A stretch of 64,000 nt of DNA from Candidatus Sulfopaludibacter sp. (GTDB taxonomy: Bacteria > Acidobacteriota > Terriglobia > Bryobacterales > Bryobacteraceae). Below, piece by piece: positions 52,786 through 60,463 of the stretch. The translations under genes and the position numbers were made by a program. The stretch covers positions 1 through 64,000 of the forward strand of contig JARLGM010000002.1 in assembly GCA_031292755.1 (NCBI GenBank), given 5' to 3'. Under the pieces are notes generated by a model that saw nothing but the letters and a program-made list of their open reading frames with translations, made no database searches and had not been told where the DNA came from. The number at the start of each line of letters is the position of its first letter. Positions within the stretch are counted from its first letter, which is position 1.

Positions 52786-55700
52786 ATGAAGCTACGAGAA
52801 AGCTCTCGCAACATCGTTGTTTGCATAGTAGGTTTACTGCTCACGTCGAGCGCCCTGTTCGGTCAGGGAGTCACCGGGCGCGTGGAAGGCACCGTACTGG
52901 ATCCCAGCGGTGCGGGAATTCCCGGAGCCACTGTCGTGGTTGCAAATCAGGAAACCGGGTATCGAGCCCAAGTCCCGACCGGTCAAGGCGGCGATTATGT
53001 GGCGCCCAACATGCCGCCCGGCAAATATACCATTACAGTGACCGCGACCGGATTCAAATCCGCCGAGTCGAAAAATGTCGTGGTGATTGTGAACGGCTCT
53101 ACAAATGTCGATTTCAATCTGCAGATCGGTTCCCGGTCGGATACGGTGGAGGTCGCTGCCAACAGCCAGCTTCTGGACACCAACACTTCTTCCATGGGGA
53201 ACGATTTGAGCACCCGGCAGGTCAATGACCTTCCGCTGTTCGGCCGCGTCTATTCCCAGCTAGTCCAGATCATGCCGGGAGCGGTGAAGACCGGCATCGG
53301 GTCTTCGGCCGAATCCGGCAGCGGCATCGGAGCGAACGGCGCCATCACGGCTTCGGTGAATGGCGTGGTTTACCAGGGCACCACCTTCACGCTCGATGGC
53401 GTCAGCGATATGGAGTTGGAGAACGCCTTCCAGAATGTGACTCCGCCCATGGACGACATCGCCGAAGTGAAAGTCTCCGGCAATAACGCCAGTGCCGATG
53501 TCGGAACCTACGGCGGCGCGCAAGTCAACGCCATGATCAAGTCCGGAACTAATCAGATCCACGGTTCCGCGTACGAGTTTTTCCGCGACCGCTCGCTCAA
53601 CGCCAATACCTGGGCCAACAATCTGGTGGGTGCAGCCAAAGCTCCTTATCGCGCCAATCAGTACGGCGGCTCCATCGGCGGTCCCGTCAAGAAAAACAAG
53701 ATCTTCTTCTTCGGCGGCTATGAAGGACTCGAGTTGAATAACGGAGTCACTTACAATTACACCGTTCCTACCCCAATGCTGGCCAACGGTTATTTCCCCA
53801 CCAACTTTTTCACCAAGCCCATTTACGATCCCAAGACCGCGTCTTCGGCCGGCGCCGGCATCAACCCCACTCCGTTCCCGATCGTCACCCTGCCCGGCGG
53901 TACCTATGGCTGCGCCGGGGCCGGCACATCGCTTACTCCCTCCTGCACGGCTTACCAGATCCCCGCGAACCGGTGGGACCCGGTAGCTATGAAGATGCTG
54001 GCGAACAACACCATCTGGCCGGCGGCCAACGCGGCCAACCCCAATGCCCCCACCAACAATTTCAGCCAGAGCCTGACCACCACGAACCCGCAACAGAAGT
54101 TCGATATCAAGGGCGACTTCGTGTTGCCCGGCCAGGATCGTGCGTTCGCCCGCGTCTCCTATCAGCGCAACGACCTGAGAACGCCCGGCCCGACGCAGTT
54201 TCTGAACGTAGGCGAAAACGCCAACCCCAGGGACCACAACGACGTCGGCGGCTACACCCACTGGTTTTCGCCCAAAGCACTGAACGAGTTCCGCTTCGGA
54301 TTCAACCGCTTTTACACCTTCCACTACGGCAATGACCTCGGCACCAACCAGGACAACGCCCTGGGCATTCTCAATGGCAACCTGGCCGCCTTTCCCAACA
54401 GCTCCGGTATCGCCCAGATGTCCGTGGGCAGCAACCAGAACATCGGAAGCTGGCAGCAAACCGGAGCACCCGGTAGCACCGACGCCGTCCGTTTCACCAA
54501 CGCCTATGACATCGTGGACAATGTCACGATCGTTCACGGAAGGCACACATTCGGCTTCGGCGGCGACTACCGGCGCTTGCAGGCCTCGGTGACGAATCCC
54601 GACCACGCGCAGGCCGGCTCGTTTTCGTTCGACCAGAGCTACAGCACCAGTTGCGCCGGCAATCCCTTCTGTAGCGGCGGCAGCGGCGGAGCCGGGCTGG
54701 CCGATTTCCTGCTCGGCCTGCCCACCAGCGTGAACCGCGACATCGTCAACACCGCGCCCGCCACACGCCTGACCATCGCCGACGCGTACTTCCAGGATGA
54801 CTTCCGCGCCACCAGCAAACTCACTTTGAACCTGGCGCTGCGGTGGGACCTCATCACCATGTACAACGACGTGAACAACCACCAGTCCAACCTGAATATG
54901 AGCACCGGCCTGCTGGATGTGGCGACGGCCGGGAATCGCGGGCCGAATGTGAATACCAACTATAAGAACTTCGCGCCGCGCATCGGCTTCGCCTACCAGT
55001 TGGACAACCGCACCGTGCTTCGCGGCGCATGGGGAATCACCAACTTCCCCGATCACTACGGCGCCGCCGGCGGCACCCTGGAACGCAACTGGCCCTGGTT
55101 CGAGGAATACGTGCTCGGACAGCAGACCGCCAACACGCCGTGGGCCGCGCTCAGCTCGCCGCAGAATCTGCCCAACCCCGGTTGCGCGCCCAACAACAGT
55201 TCGTGCCTGATCGGGCTGCCCGGCTTCGTGCCGCAGCAGTACTCGGCCACCGTCGTTCCTTCCCCCGCGGCCAGCCTCTATTACGTGCCCCTCAACAACC
55301 AGCCCGATAAGGCCACCATGTGGAACTTCGGTGTGCAGCGGCAGCTTACGCCCACCAGCACCATCGACGTCGCCTACGTGGGCACCAAGGGCACGAATCT
55401 CTTCCGGTCTATCAATATCGACCAGGCATTCCCGGGACCCAACACCATCGTCGGCTCGGGGGTGCCCGCGACCATCAGCGGATTGACGGCCAACCGCGTC
55501 TTCAGCACGGTCGGCTGCAACCAGTTCAGCTCCACGGCGACCCTCTCCAGCACCGGCGGCCCGGTCTGTATCGCCGGTCCCCTGGCCGCCATTCAGGCCA
55601 TCAACGAGCGCGGTTCCACCGGCTACTCCAATTACAACTCGCTCCAGGTGCGATACACCAAGCGCTTCTCGCGCGGCCTGGAAGCGCTCCTGTCCTACAC

Positions 55701-56379
55701 CTGGTCCAAAGAAATCGACATCATGCAAGTGTTCGTTCCCCTGTTGAATCAGGACCAGTACAACCGTGCTTTGGGCAACTCTTCAGCCCCCGACGTTCCG
55801 CAGCTTTTCATCGGCAGTTTTATTTACCAGCTTCCGGTGGGGAAGGGACGCGGCATCATGACCAACGCCGCCAAGCCGGTCGAATTGCTGCTCGGCGGCT
55901 GGCAGGTGAGCGGAATCACCACCATTCAGTCGGGCGTACCGCTGGCGGTCACCGACGGCACCAGCAACAACGGTGGCTTGAACTCGGGATTCAACAACCG
56001 CGCCAATTACAGCGCCTCTTGCGGATCTCACGCGGGAATCGTCAACCGGCCCAACGGGCTTTCGTCCACTCAGGGCCTGCAATGGTTCGATGTGACGTGC
56101 TTCTCCGATCACACGGCCAGCTACACCTACGGCACCTCAGTCCCGGGGAACGTGTGGGGACCGGGTATCGTCAATTTCGACCTGTCTCTGTCCAAAGCGG
56201 TGAGATTCCACGAGAACCTGGAAATACAGGTGCGCGCGGACGCCTTCGACGCAATGAACACGCCGCATTTCAGCAATCCCAACACCACCTGCTGCACCGC
56301 CCAGAGTGCCGCCTTCGGCGTGATCACCGGCACCAGTACGCCTCGCCAACTGCAGTTGGGAGTGCACTTCGCGTTTTAG
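52786..56379 (+). CDS. Oar-like TonB-dependent receptor with carboxypeptidase-regulatory domain
   Basis: A 1197-residue outer-membrane receptor, the second of its class in the window. Signal peptide: IVVCIVGLLLTSSALFG. A carboxypeptidase-regulatory domain at ~25-110 (RVEGTVLDPSGAGIPGATVVV) precedes a plug (LSTRQVNDLPLFGRVYSQLV, GVVYQGTTFTLDGVSDMELENAF) and a barrel (NQYGGSIGGPVKKNKIFFFGGYEG; YFQDDFRATSKLTLNLALRWD); it ends ...LQLGVHFAF. An AAGGGG ribosome site is eight bases upstream. The promoter carries the 36-base element shared with the TIM-barrel gene. It is followed by a stem-loop, then a Cys-rich protein and an aldose epimerase, which suggests uptake of a sugar-containing ligand. Confidence 0.93.
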   Translation: MKLRESSRNIVVCIVGLLLTSSALFGQGVTGRVEGTVLDPSGAGIPGATVVVANQETGYRAQVPTGQGGDYVAPNMPPGKYTITVTATGFKSAESKNVVVIVNGSTNVDFNLQIGSRSDTVEVAANSQLLDTNTSSMGNDLSTRQVNDLPLFGRVYSQLVQIMPGAVKTGIGSSAESGSGIGANGAITASVNGVVYQGTTFTLDGVSDMELENAFQNVTPPMDDIAEVKVSGNNASADVGTYGGAQVNAMIKSGTNQIHGSAYEFFRDRSLNANTWANNLVGAAKAPYRANQYGGSIGGPVKKNKIFFFGGYEGLELNNGVTYNYTVPTPMLANGYFPTNFFTKPIYDPKTASSAGAGINPTPFPIVTLPGGTYGCAGAGTSLTPSCTAYQIPANRWDPVAMKMLANNTIWPAANAANPNAPTNNFSQSLTTTNPQQKFDIKGDFVLPGQDRAFARVSYQRNDLRTPGPTQFLNVGENANPRDHNDVGGYTHWFSPKALNEFRFGFNRFYTFHYGNDLGTNQDNALGILNGNLAAFPNSSGIAQMSVGSNQNIGSWQQTGAPGSTDAVRFTNAYDIVDNVTIVHGRHTFGFGGDYRRLQASVTNPDHAQAGSFSFDQSYSTSCAGNPFCSGGSGGAGLADFLLGLPTSVNRDIVNTAPATRLTIADAYFQDDFRATSKLTLNLALRWDLITMYNDVNNHQSNLNMSTGLLDVATAGNRGPNVNTNYKNFAPRIGFAYQLDNRTVLRGAWGITNFPDHYGAAGGTLERNWPWFEEYVLGQQTANTPWAALSSPQNLPNPGCAPNNSSCLIGLPGFVPQQYSATVVPSPAASLYYVPLNNQPDKATMWNFGVQRQLTPTSTIDVAYVGTKGTNLFRSINIDQAFPGPNTIVGSGVPATISGLTANRVFSTVGCNQFSSTATLSSTGGPVCIAGPLAAIQAINERGSTGYSNYNSLQVRYTKRFSRGLEALLSYTWSKEIDIMQVFVPLLNQDQYNRALGNSSAPDVPQLFIGSFIYQLPVGKGRGIMTNAAKPVELLLGGWQVSGITTIQSGVPLAVTDGTSNNGGLNSGFNNRANYSASCGSHAGIVNRPNGLSSTQGLQWFDVTCFSDHTASYTYGTSVPGNVWGPGIVNFDLSLSKAVRFHENLEIQVRADAFDAMNTPHFSNPNTTCCTAQSAAFGVITGTSTPRQLQLGVHFAF

Positions 56380-56382
56380 CTT

Positions 56383-56432
56383 GCACCGTGGGACAGACCA
56401 TCGCCTTTGGTGGTCTGTCGTCCCCACTGTGC
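56383..56432 (+). terminator. Long stem-loop after the receptor gene
   Basis: GACAGACCA (56392-56400) pairs with TGGTCTGTC (56411-56419); the stem can be extended by GGG/CCC and GCAC (56383-56386)/GTGC (56429-56432). No T run follows, so attenuation or processing rather than classical termination is likely before the downstream gene. Confidence 0.5.
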
Positions 56433-56445
56433 CACAATAGGATTG

Positions 56446-56856
56446 ATGCGGCACTGTCTGTTGCTTTTCGTCCTCGCGGCGGCCGTTTCGGCGGCCAATT
56501 TACCTTCGGCCACCACCCTCCGCGGCAAGCTGGCCATTCACGACAACGGGCCCGCTACCGTGGAAACAGCGGACCATCGGACTATTACGCTGAGTGCCGA
56601 CAATACCATCAGCCAGGTGCTCACCGATTCGCGGCTCGACGGTTTCGAAGTGGAAGCTCGCGGGCATTTCATCGCGCCCGGCAAATTCCAGATCGATCCG
56701 TTTCACACCGTCCCGCTGCTGGTGCGTAAAGACGGCCACCTGAAAATGATCACCTACTGGTGCGACGTGTGTTCGATTCGCGCCTATACTCCCGGACCCT
56801 GCCGGTGCTGCCAGAAGGAAACCGTGCTCGATCTGCGAGATCCTGACGCCAAATGA
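56446..56856 (+). CDS. Cys-rich exported hypothetical protein
   Basis: A 136-residue secreted protein: signal peptide HCLLLFVLAAAVSAA, an OB-like beta domain (TLRGKLAIHDNGPATVET, LDGFEVEARGHFIAPGKFQI) and a C-terminal cluster of cysteines in ITYWCDVCSIRAYTPG and CRCCQKETVLDL. The CxxC...CxCC spacing suggests a metal or disulfide centre. The ATG at 56446 has AGG four bases upstream; a GTG further out would give a longer, non-signal N terminus. Its stop overlaps the ATG of the aldose 1-epimerase gene (ATGA), so the two are coupled. I do not recognise the family. Confidence 0.7.
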   Translation: MRHCLLLFVLAAAVSAANLPSATTLRGKLAIHDNGPATVETADHRTITLSADNTISQVLTDSRLDGFEVEARGHFIAPGKFQIDPFHTVPLLVRKDGHLKMITYWCDVCSIRAYTPGPCRCCQKETVLDLRDPDAK

Positions 56857-57884
56857 AAACCGCTTTGCTCGCGCTCCTTCTCCCGCTTATGACGCCAGCC
56901 GCCAATTACTCCTCCCGCAAGACCGTCGTCGACGGCATCGAAGTGGTGCAACTCGCGGATGCCTCCCGCAACATGGAGGTGTCCATCGCGCCGTCGATCG
57001 GCAACATGGCGTACGAAATTAAAGTGGCCGGCAAGAACATTCTCTTCTTCCCGTTTCACAGTCCCGCCGAACTCAAGGAGAATCCCACCTTCTGCGCCAT
57101 TCCGTTTCTGGCGCCCTGGGCCAACCGCATCAGTGAAGATTCCTACTGGGCCAACGGCAAACGCTACCCGCTGAATCCCGATCTGGGCAACCTGCGCCGC
57201 GACGGCAACAAGAAGCCGATTCACGGCCTGCTGAATTTCTCACCCCTGTGGACGCTGGTGGCTGCCACCGCCGACGATCGCTCCGCCTGGGCCACCAGCC
57301 GCTTCGACTTCGCCAGGTATCCGGAGATGATGGCGCAGTTCCCGTTTGCCCACACCATCACCATGACCTACCGGCTGGCCAACGGCGACGTAGAGGTGGA
57401 GACCTCGCTCGATAATCATTCCAGCGAGCCGATGCCCGTGGCCATCGGCTATCACCCGTACTTCCGGCTCGAGGATTCGCCGCGCGACCAATGGAAGGTG
57501 CACCTGGCCGCCCGCGATCACCTGCTGCTCAACAATGTCCTCATCCCTACCGGCGAGCGCAAACCCGTGGAATTCCCCGATCCCTACACGCTCAAAGACG
57601 GCCAGCTCGACGACGTGTTCGGTAACCTGGTCCGCGGCGCCGATGGCCGCTCGCGCTTTTGGGTGGAAGGCAAGAAGCAACGGATCAGCGTTACCTACGG
57701 GCCCAAATACACGGTCGCGGTGGTCTATGCCCCGCACTCCCGCGAGTTCATCTGCTTTGAACCCATGTCCGCCATCACGGACGCTTTCAACCTGGCGCAC
57801 AGCGGCGTTTACAAGGAACTGCAAAGCGTTCCAGCGGGCGGCCAATGGAAGGAAAGCTTCTGGATTTCGGCCTCCGGGTACTAG
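56853..57884 (+). CDS. Aldose 1-epimerase-like protein
   Basis: A 343-residue exported mutarotase of the GalM superfamily. Signal peptide: ALLALLLPLMTPAANY. Conserved residues appear in PFLAPWANRI (substrate His/Arg region), NKKPIHGLLNFSPLW (catalytic His), IGYHPYFRL (second catalytic His) and FEPMS near the end (general base Glu). It interconverts alpha and beta anomers of aldoses such as galactose or xylose. Its ATG overlaps the stop of the preceding Cys-rich gene (ATGA). Together with the upstream receptor and TIM-barrel gene it supports a carbohydrate-uptake theme. Confidence 0.88.
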   Translation: MKTALLALLLPLMTPAANYSSRKTVVDGIEVVQLADASRNMEVSIAPSIGNMAYEIKVAGKNILFFPFHSPAELKENPTFCAIPFLAPWANRISEDSYWANGKRYPLNPDLGNLRRDGNKKPIHGLLNFSPLWTLVAATADDRSAWATSRFDFARYPEMMAQFPFAHTITMTYRLANGDVEVETSLDNHSSEPMPVAIGYHPYFRLEDSPRDQWKVHLAARDHLLLNNVLIPTGERKPVEFPDPYTLKDGQLDDVFGNLVRGADGRSRFWVEGKKQRISVTYGPKYTVAVVYAPHSREFICFEPMSAITDAFNLAHSGVYKELQSVPAGGQWKESFWISASGY

Positions 57885-57957
57885 TAGCGTCGAGTACGTT
57901 AACCCCGTTTTGGCCCTTCTCAGCCGTAAGGATTAGTGCGATAACGGTCCTGTAGAT

Positions 57958-58224
57958 ATGGGATACCGTCATATATCGCTGTGCTGCAAGTGTGGGCTGG
58001 CCCCCGCGCGAATCGACGAAGTGGGCCTGACGGACGATCACGAACTGGTGATCCACTGGTGGTGCGAAGACTGCAAGCGAGTGGTCTATGCATCCAAGAG
58101 TCTGTCCGATTGCTGGCAGGACTGCCCCAAGCCGGAACCGCCCCAGGAGATCCCCGAAAAGACCCTGTCCGACGCCTACGATATCCAGTTCATGCAGAGC
58201 ATTGGCGTACGCATCGATTCCTAG
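57958..58224 (+). CDS. Small zinc-ribbon hypothetical protein
   Basis: An 88-residue protein with two Cys pairs in a zinc-ribbon arrangement (ISLCCKCGLAP and HWWCEDCKRVVY) and a Cys/Pro-rich second half (DCWQDCPKPEPPQEIPEKTL) ending in a helix (DAYDIQFMQSIGVRID). It may bind nucleic acid or a protein. It is alone, 73 bases after the epimerase gene, at the left border of the degraded integration region. I recognise no family; the ribbon itself is clear. Confidence 0.65.
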   Translation: MGYRHISLCCKCGLAPARIDEVGLTDDHELVIHWWCEDCKRVVYASKSLSDCWQDCPKPEPPQEIPEKTLSDAYDIQFMQSIGVRIDS

Positions 58225-58398
58225 CCTGTGCCATATGGCTTGCAACTGCCCCGCACTCGGAACCGGGCCAATCGATCTCTCGCGATGCCGCGGAAAAACG
58301 CGGATTTCGCCGGCTTCCCACTCTGAATCTACTGGAGTCCACAAACCAGGGAGCTTCAGTTCCAGAACCCGCCGATAGAGTTCGCGATCGGTTGTCAA
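58225..58398 (-). pseudogene. Possible transposase N-terminal remnant (ISL3-like)
   Basis: Minus-strand fragments spell RELYRRVLELKLPGLWTPVDSEWEAGEIRVF and, after a frame change near 58275, DWPGSECGAVASHM. The order LYxxxLxL...PW...VD...AGEIRV...WPxxECG is that of ISL3-family transposase N termini with their zinc-finger-like CPxCG region. Only this head is left and no inverted repeats were found, so it is a weak call. Confidence 0.35.
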
Positions 58399-58563
58399 CG
58401 CGGGACCCGGCGGTCAGGCGGCTATGAACCAGTGGTTCACATCTGCACCCTGTCCACAGCGGGTGGGAGAGATATGTCCGGGCGGCCTTTACGCCGCGCA
58501 CCAGCAGCGGCTCTTCCCGGATATCCGCAACGGCCAGGTCGCCGCGCGCTGATGTTTTGTTTC

Positions 58564-58650
58564 TGGTGCGGATGATAGGACTTGAACCTACACTCCCTCG
58601 CGGGAACTGGAACCTAAATCCAGCGCGTCTGCCAGTTTCGCCACATCCGC
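58564..58650 (-). tRNA. tRNA-Leu, anticodon UAG
   Basis: Read on the minus strand it gives GCGGATG...CATCCGC A CCA: a 7-base-pair acceptor stem with the CCA end encoded in the genome. The anticodon arm is CTGGA TTTAGGT TCCAG, with loop bases 34-36 TAG, reading CUA and CUG leucine codons; the long variable arm (TTCCCGCGAGGGA) and the T arm (TGTAGGTTCAAGTCCTA) are typical of tRNA-Leu. It stands alone next to an integrase remnant, a classic attachment site for integrating elements. Confidence 0.95.
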
Positions 58651-58805
58651 ATTTGTATGTAAAACACTGAAAGTGAAGAGGCTTGCATGAATTCAGCTCT
58701 TTGAAGCGTGTCGCGCCTCATGCCGTGTATTTCCCTGCTTCACTCGCTTCAGTTTAGCCGACTTCTGCGCCTTGAGGAAACTATCCATCGTCGTGCCCGC
58801 GTCCT

Positions 58806-59039
58806 TCAGTCCGCGTCAACGCCATCACGCGTTAGCGGTGCCCCATGGGTGTTCCTGAACAGGAAGTCCTCTCCGCTTTTTGCGCGAATGATCCGAAGTA
58901 GGGCTGATGCGGTTTCGGACCAAAGGGGACAGATTCGTTCCTTTCGGCCTTTTCCCGGCAGCCGCACTTGCCGTGATCTCTCCACTTGAAGGTCACAGGC
59001 GCGTAACGCCGGCCGCCGTAACACAGAATTTGACCGCAT
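58806..59039 (-). pseudogene. Tyrosine recombinase (phage-type integrase) fragment
   Basis: The 77-residue reading LRACDLQVERSRQVRLPGKGRKERICPLWSE matches the middle of tyrosine recombinases (XerD/phage integrase: DLDLxxxxVRVxGKGxKERxVPL). The catalytic region with R..H-R-Y is missing at the end, where an in-frame TGA occurs after DGVDAD, and the N-terminal part is absent or out of frame. It lies 156 bases from tRNA-Leu and is most likely the remnant of an integrated element. Confidence 0.7.
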
Positions 59040-59071
59040 CCCCGATAAGGTAAACTGGGCTGAACCTTCCC

Positions 59072-59179
59072 ATGCCCTTGTCCATAGGCGAAAGACTTAG
59101 CCCCTACGAAATCCTCTCCGCCATCGGAGCGGGAGGCATGGGCGAAGTGTGCATGGACTTTAAATGCCCGACGAAATAG
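59072..59179 (+). pseudogene. Head of a Ser/Thr protein kinase gene, truncated
   Basis: A 35-codon reading begins MPLSIGERLSPYEIL and contains GAGGMGEV, the glycine-rich loop of PknB-like kinases, exactly as bacterial kinases start (LxPYEILSxIGAGGMGEVY). It breaks off after the loop with a TAG and runs into the start of the sialidase gene, so it is a truncated copy left at a recombination joint. Confidence 0.75.
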
Positions 59180-59184
59180 CAGGA

Positions 59185-60270
59185 ATGTTGACGCGCCGTG
59201 CCGCCCTGGTGACGGCCTTCGGCTCACGCTTGTTGGCTCGTCCAGCGGCGACGCCATCGACGCCTGTCGATTTGTTCCACGAGGGAGACGATGGCGTCAA
59301 CACCTATCGCATCCCTACGCGTATCGAAACCCGAAAGGGAACGCTGCTGGCGGTCGTCGATGCCCGCCACGACAGCGCGCGGGATCTCCCCGCAAAGATC
59401 TCGCTGGTGCTGCGCACCAGTCGTGACCACGGCAACTCGTGGTCGCGCGCCGTCACTATCCGGCAGGTTCCCGAAGGCGGTGTCGGGGACGCATCTCTTC
59501 TGCTCGATCGGCGTACTGGTCGAGTGTGGTGCTTCCACTCCTATGGTCCCCCCGGCATTGGATTCGGCACTGCCCAGCCGGGTGAGCGCACCGGGCTCAC
59601 TACATTTCAATTCCACGCAATGTTCAGCGACAACGACGGAACAACCTGGTCGGAGCCGCGCGATCTCACTCCGCAGATCAAGGACCCGTCCTGGCAAGCC
59701 ATGTTCGCCACGTCCGGGACCCACATTCAAACCGGCGCCGGCCGCTATCTCGTCCCCATGGTCGTTCGCGATGCCCAGGGCATCGTTTCCTCCCGCAATG
59801 CCTATAGTGACGATGCGGGGAAAACCTGGCGCATCGGCGCAGCGATTGGCCCGGGCACCGACGAAAGCAAATGCGTGGAACTGTCCGGCGGCGTAATCCT
59901 GCAGAACATGAGGAACGGCCCGACGCGGGCTATTGCCCTGTCGAACGACGGCGGCGTCACCTTCGGACCCGTCACACACGACAACGCGCTGATTGACCCG
60001 ACCTGCAACGCAGGCATCACGCGATACTTGCACAAGCATCGTGATCTGCTCCTGTTCACGAACGCCGCAAGCACGAAGCGCGAAAATCTGACCCTCAAGA
60101 TAAGCGCCGACCAAGGCAAGACCTGGATCACGAGCCGCGTCCTCCACGGCGGTCCCGCAGCCTATTCCACGGTGCTTGCCCTGCGCGACAGATCAGTGGC
60201 CGTGATGTACGAATGCGGGGAGACTTCGCCTTACGCCAGAATCAGGTTCGTCGGCTTTTCCCTTGAGTGA
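59185..60270 (+). CDS. Exo-alpha-sialidase-like protein (GH33, Asp-box propeller)
   Basis: A 361-residue exported sialidase-type six-bladed propeller. N-terminal Tat-like signal: TRRAALVTAFGSRLLA. The sialidase FRIP motif appears as YRIPTRIET; Asp-boxes SxDxGxxW occur in SRDHGNSW, SDNDGTTW, SDDAGKTW, SNDGGVTF and SADQGKTW; the nucleophile Tyr with its Glu is in VMYECGETSPYARIRF near the C terminus. GH33 enzymes release terminal sialic acid or a related ulosonic acid. The ATG at 59185 is preferred because it starts at the RR motif with AGGA close by. The gene starts six bases after the truncated kinase head. Confidence 0.87.
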   Translation: MLTRRAALVTAFGSRLLARPAATPSTPVDLFHEGDDGVNTYRIPTRIETRKGTLLAVVDARHDSARDLPAKISLVLRTSRDHGNSWSRAVTIRQVPEGGVGDASLLLDRRTGRVWCFHSYGPPGIGFGTAQPGERTGLTTFQFHAMFSDNDGTTWSEPRDLTPQIKDPSWQAMFATSGTHIQTGAGRYLVPMVVRDAQGIVSSRNAYSDDAGKTWRIGAAIGPGTDESKCVELSGGVILQNMRNGPTRAIALSNDGGVTFGPVTHDNALIDPTCNAGITRYLHKHRDLLLFTNAASTKRENLTLKISADQGKTWITSRVLHGGPAAYSTVLALRDRSVAVMYECGETSPYARIRFVGFSLE

Positions 60271-60463
60271 GGCGATCGTATCCGGGTGGTCTATACGGGA
60301 GTTGCGCCGCCGCTTCGCAGATCGCCGGAGGTTCCAGGAGCCACATGGTCAAGTGGATTGTCTACGGATGCGCGTTCATCCATTCCCTATCCACCTTTTG
60401 ATCCGCTAAACTGAATTTCGCGATGCACCGGCGACGTGCGGAGATGTGCATCTGGAGGCCTTG

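Noticed and set aside
53260-55728. 822-codon open frame opposite the second Oar-like receptor
   Set aside because: Codon-bias shadow of the receptor; no family, signal or ribosome site.
58693-58788. 31-residue very basic reading on the minus strand next to tRNA-Leu
   Set aside because: No ribosome site and no family; in degraded DNA such short frames are expected by chance.
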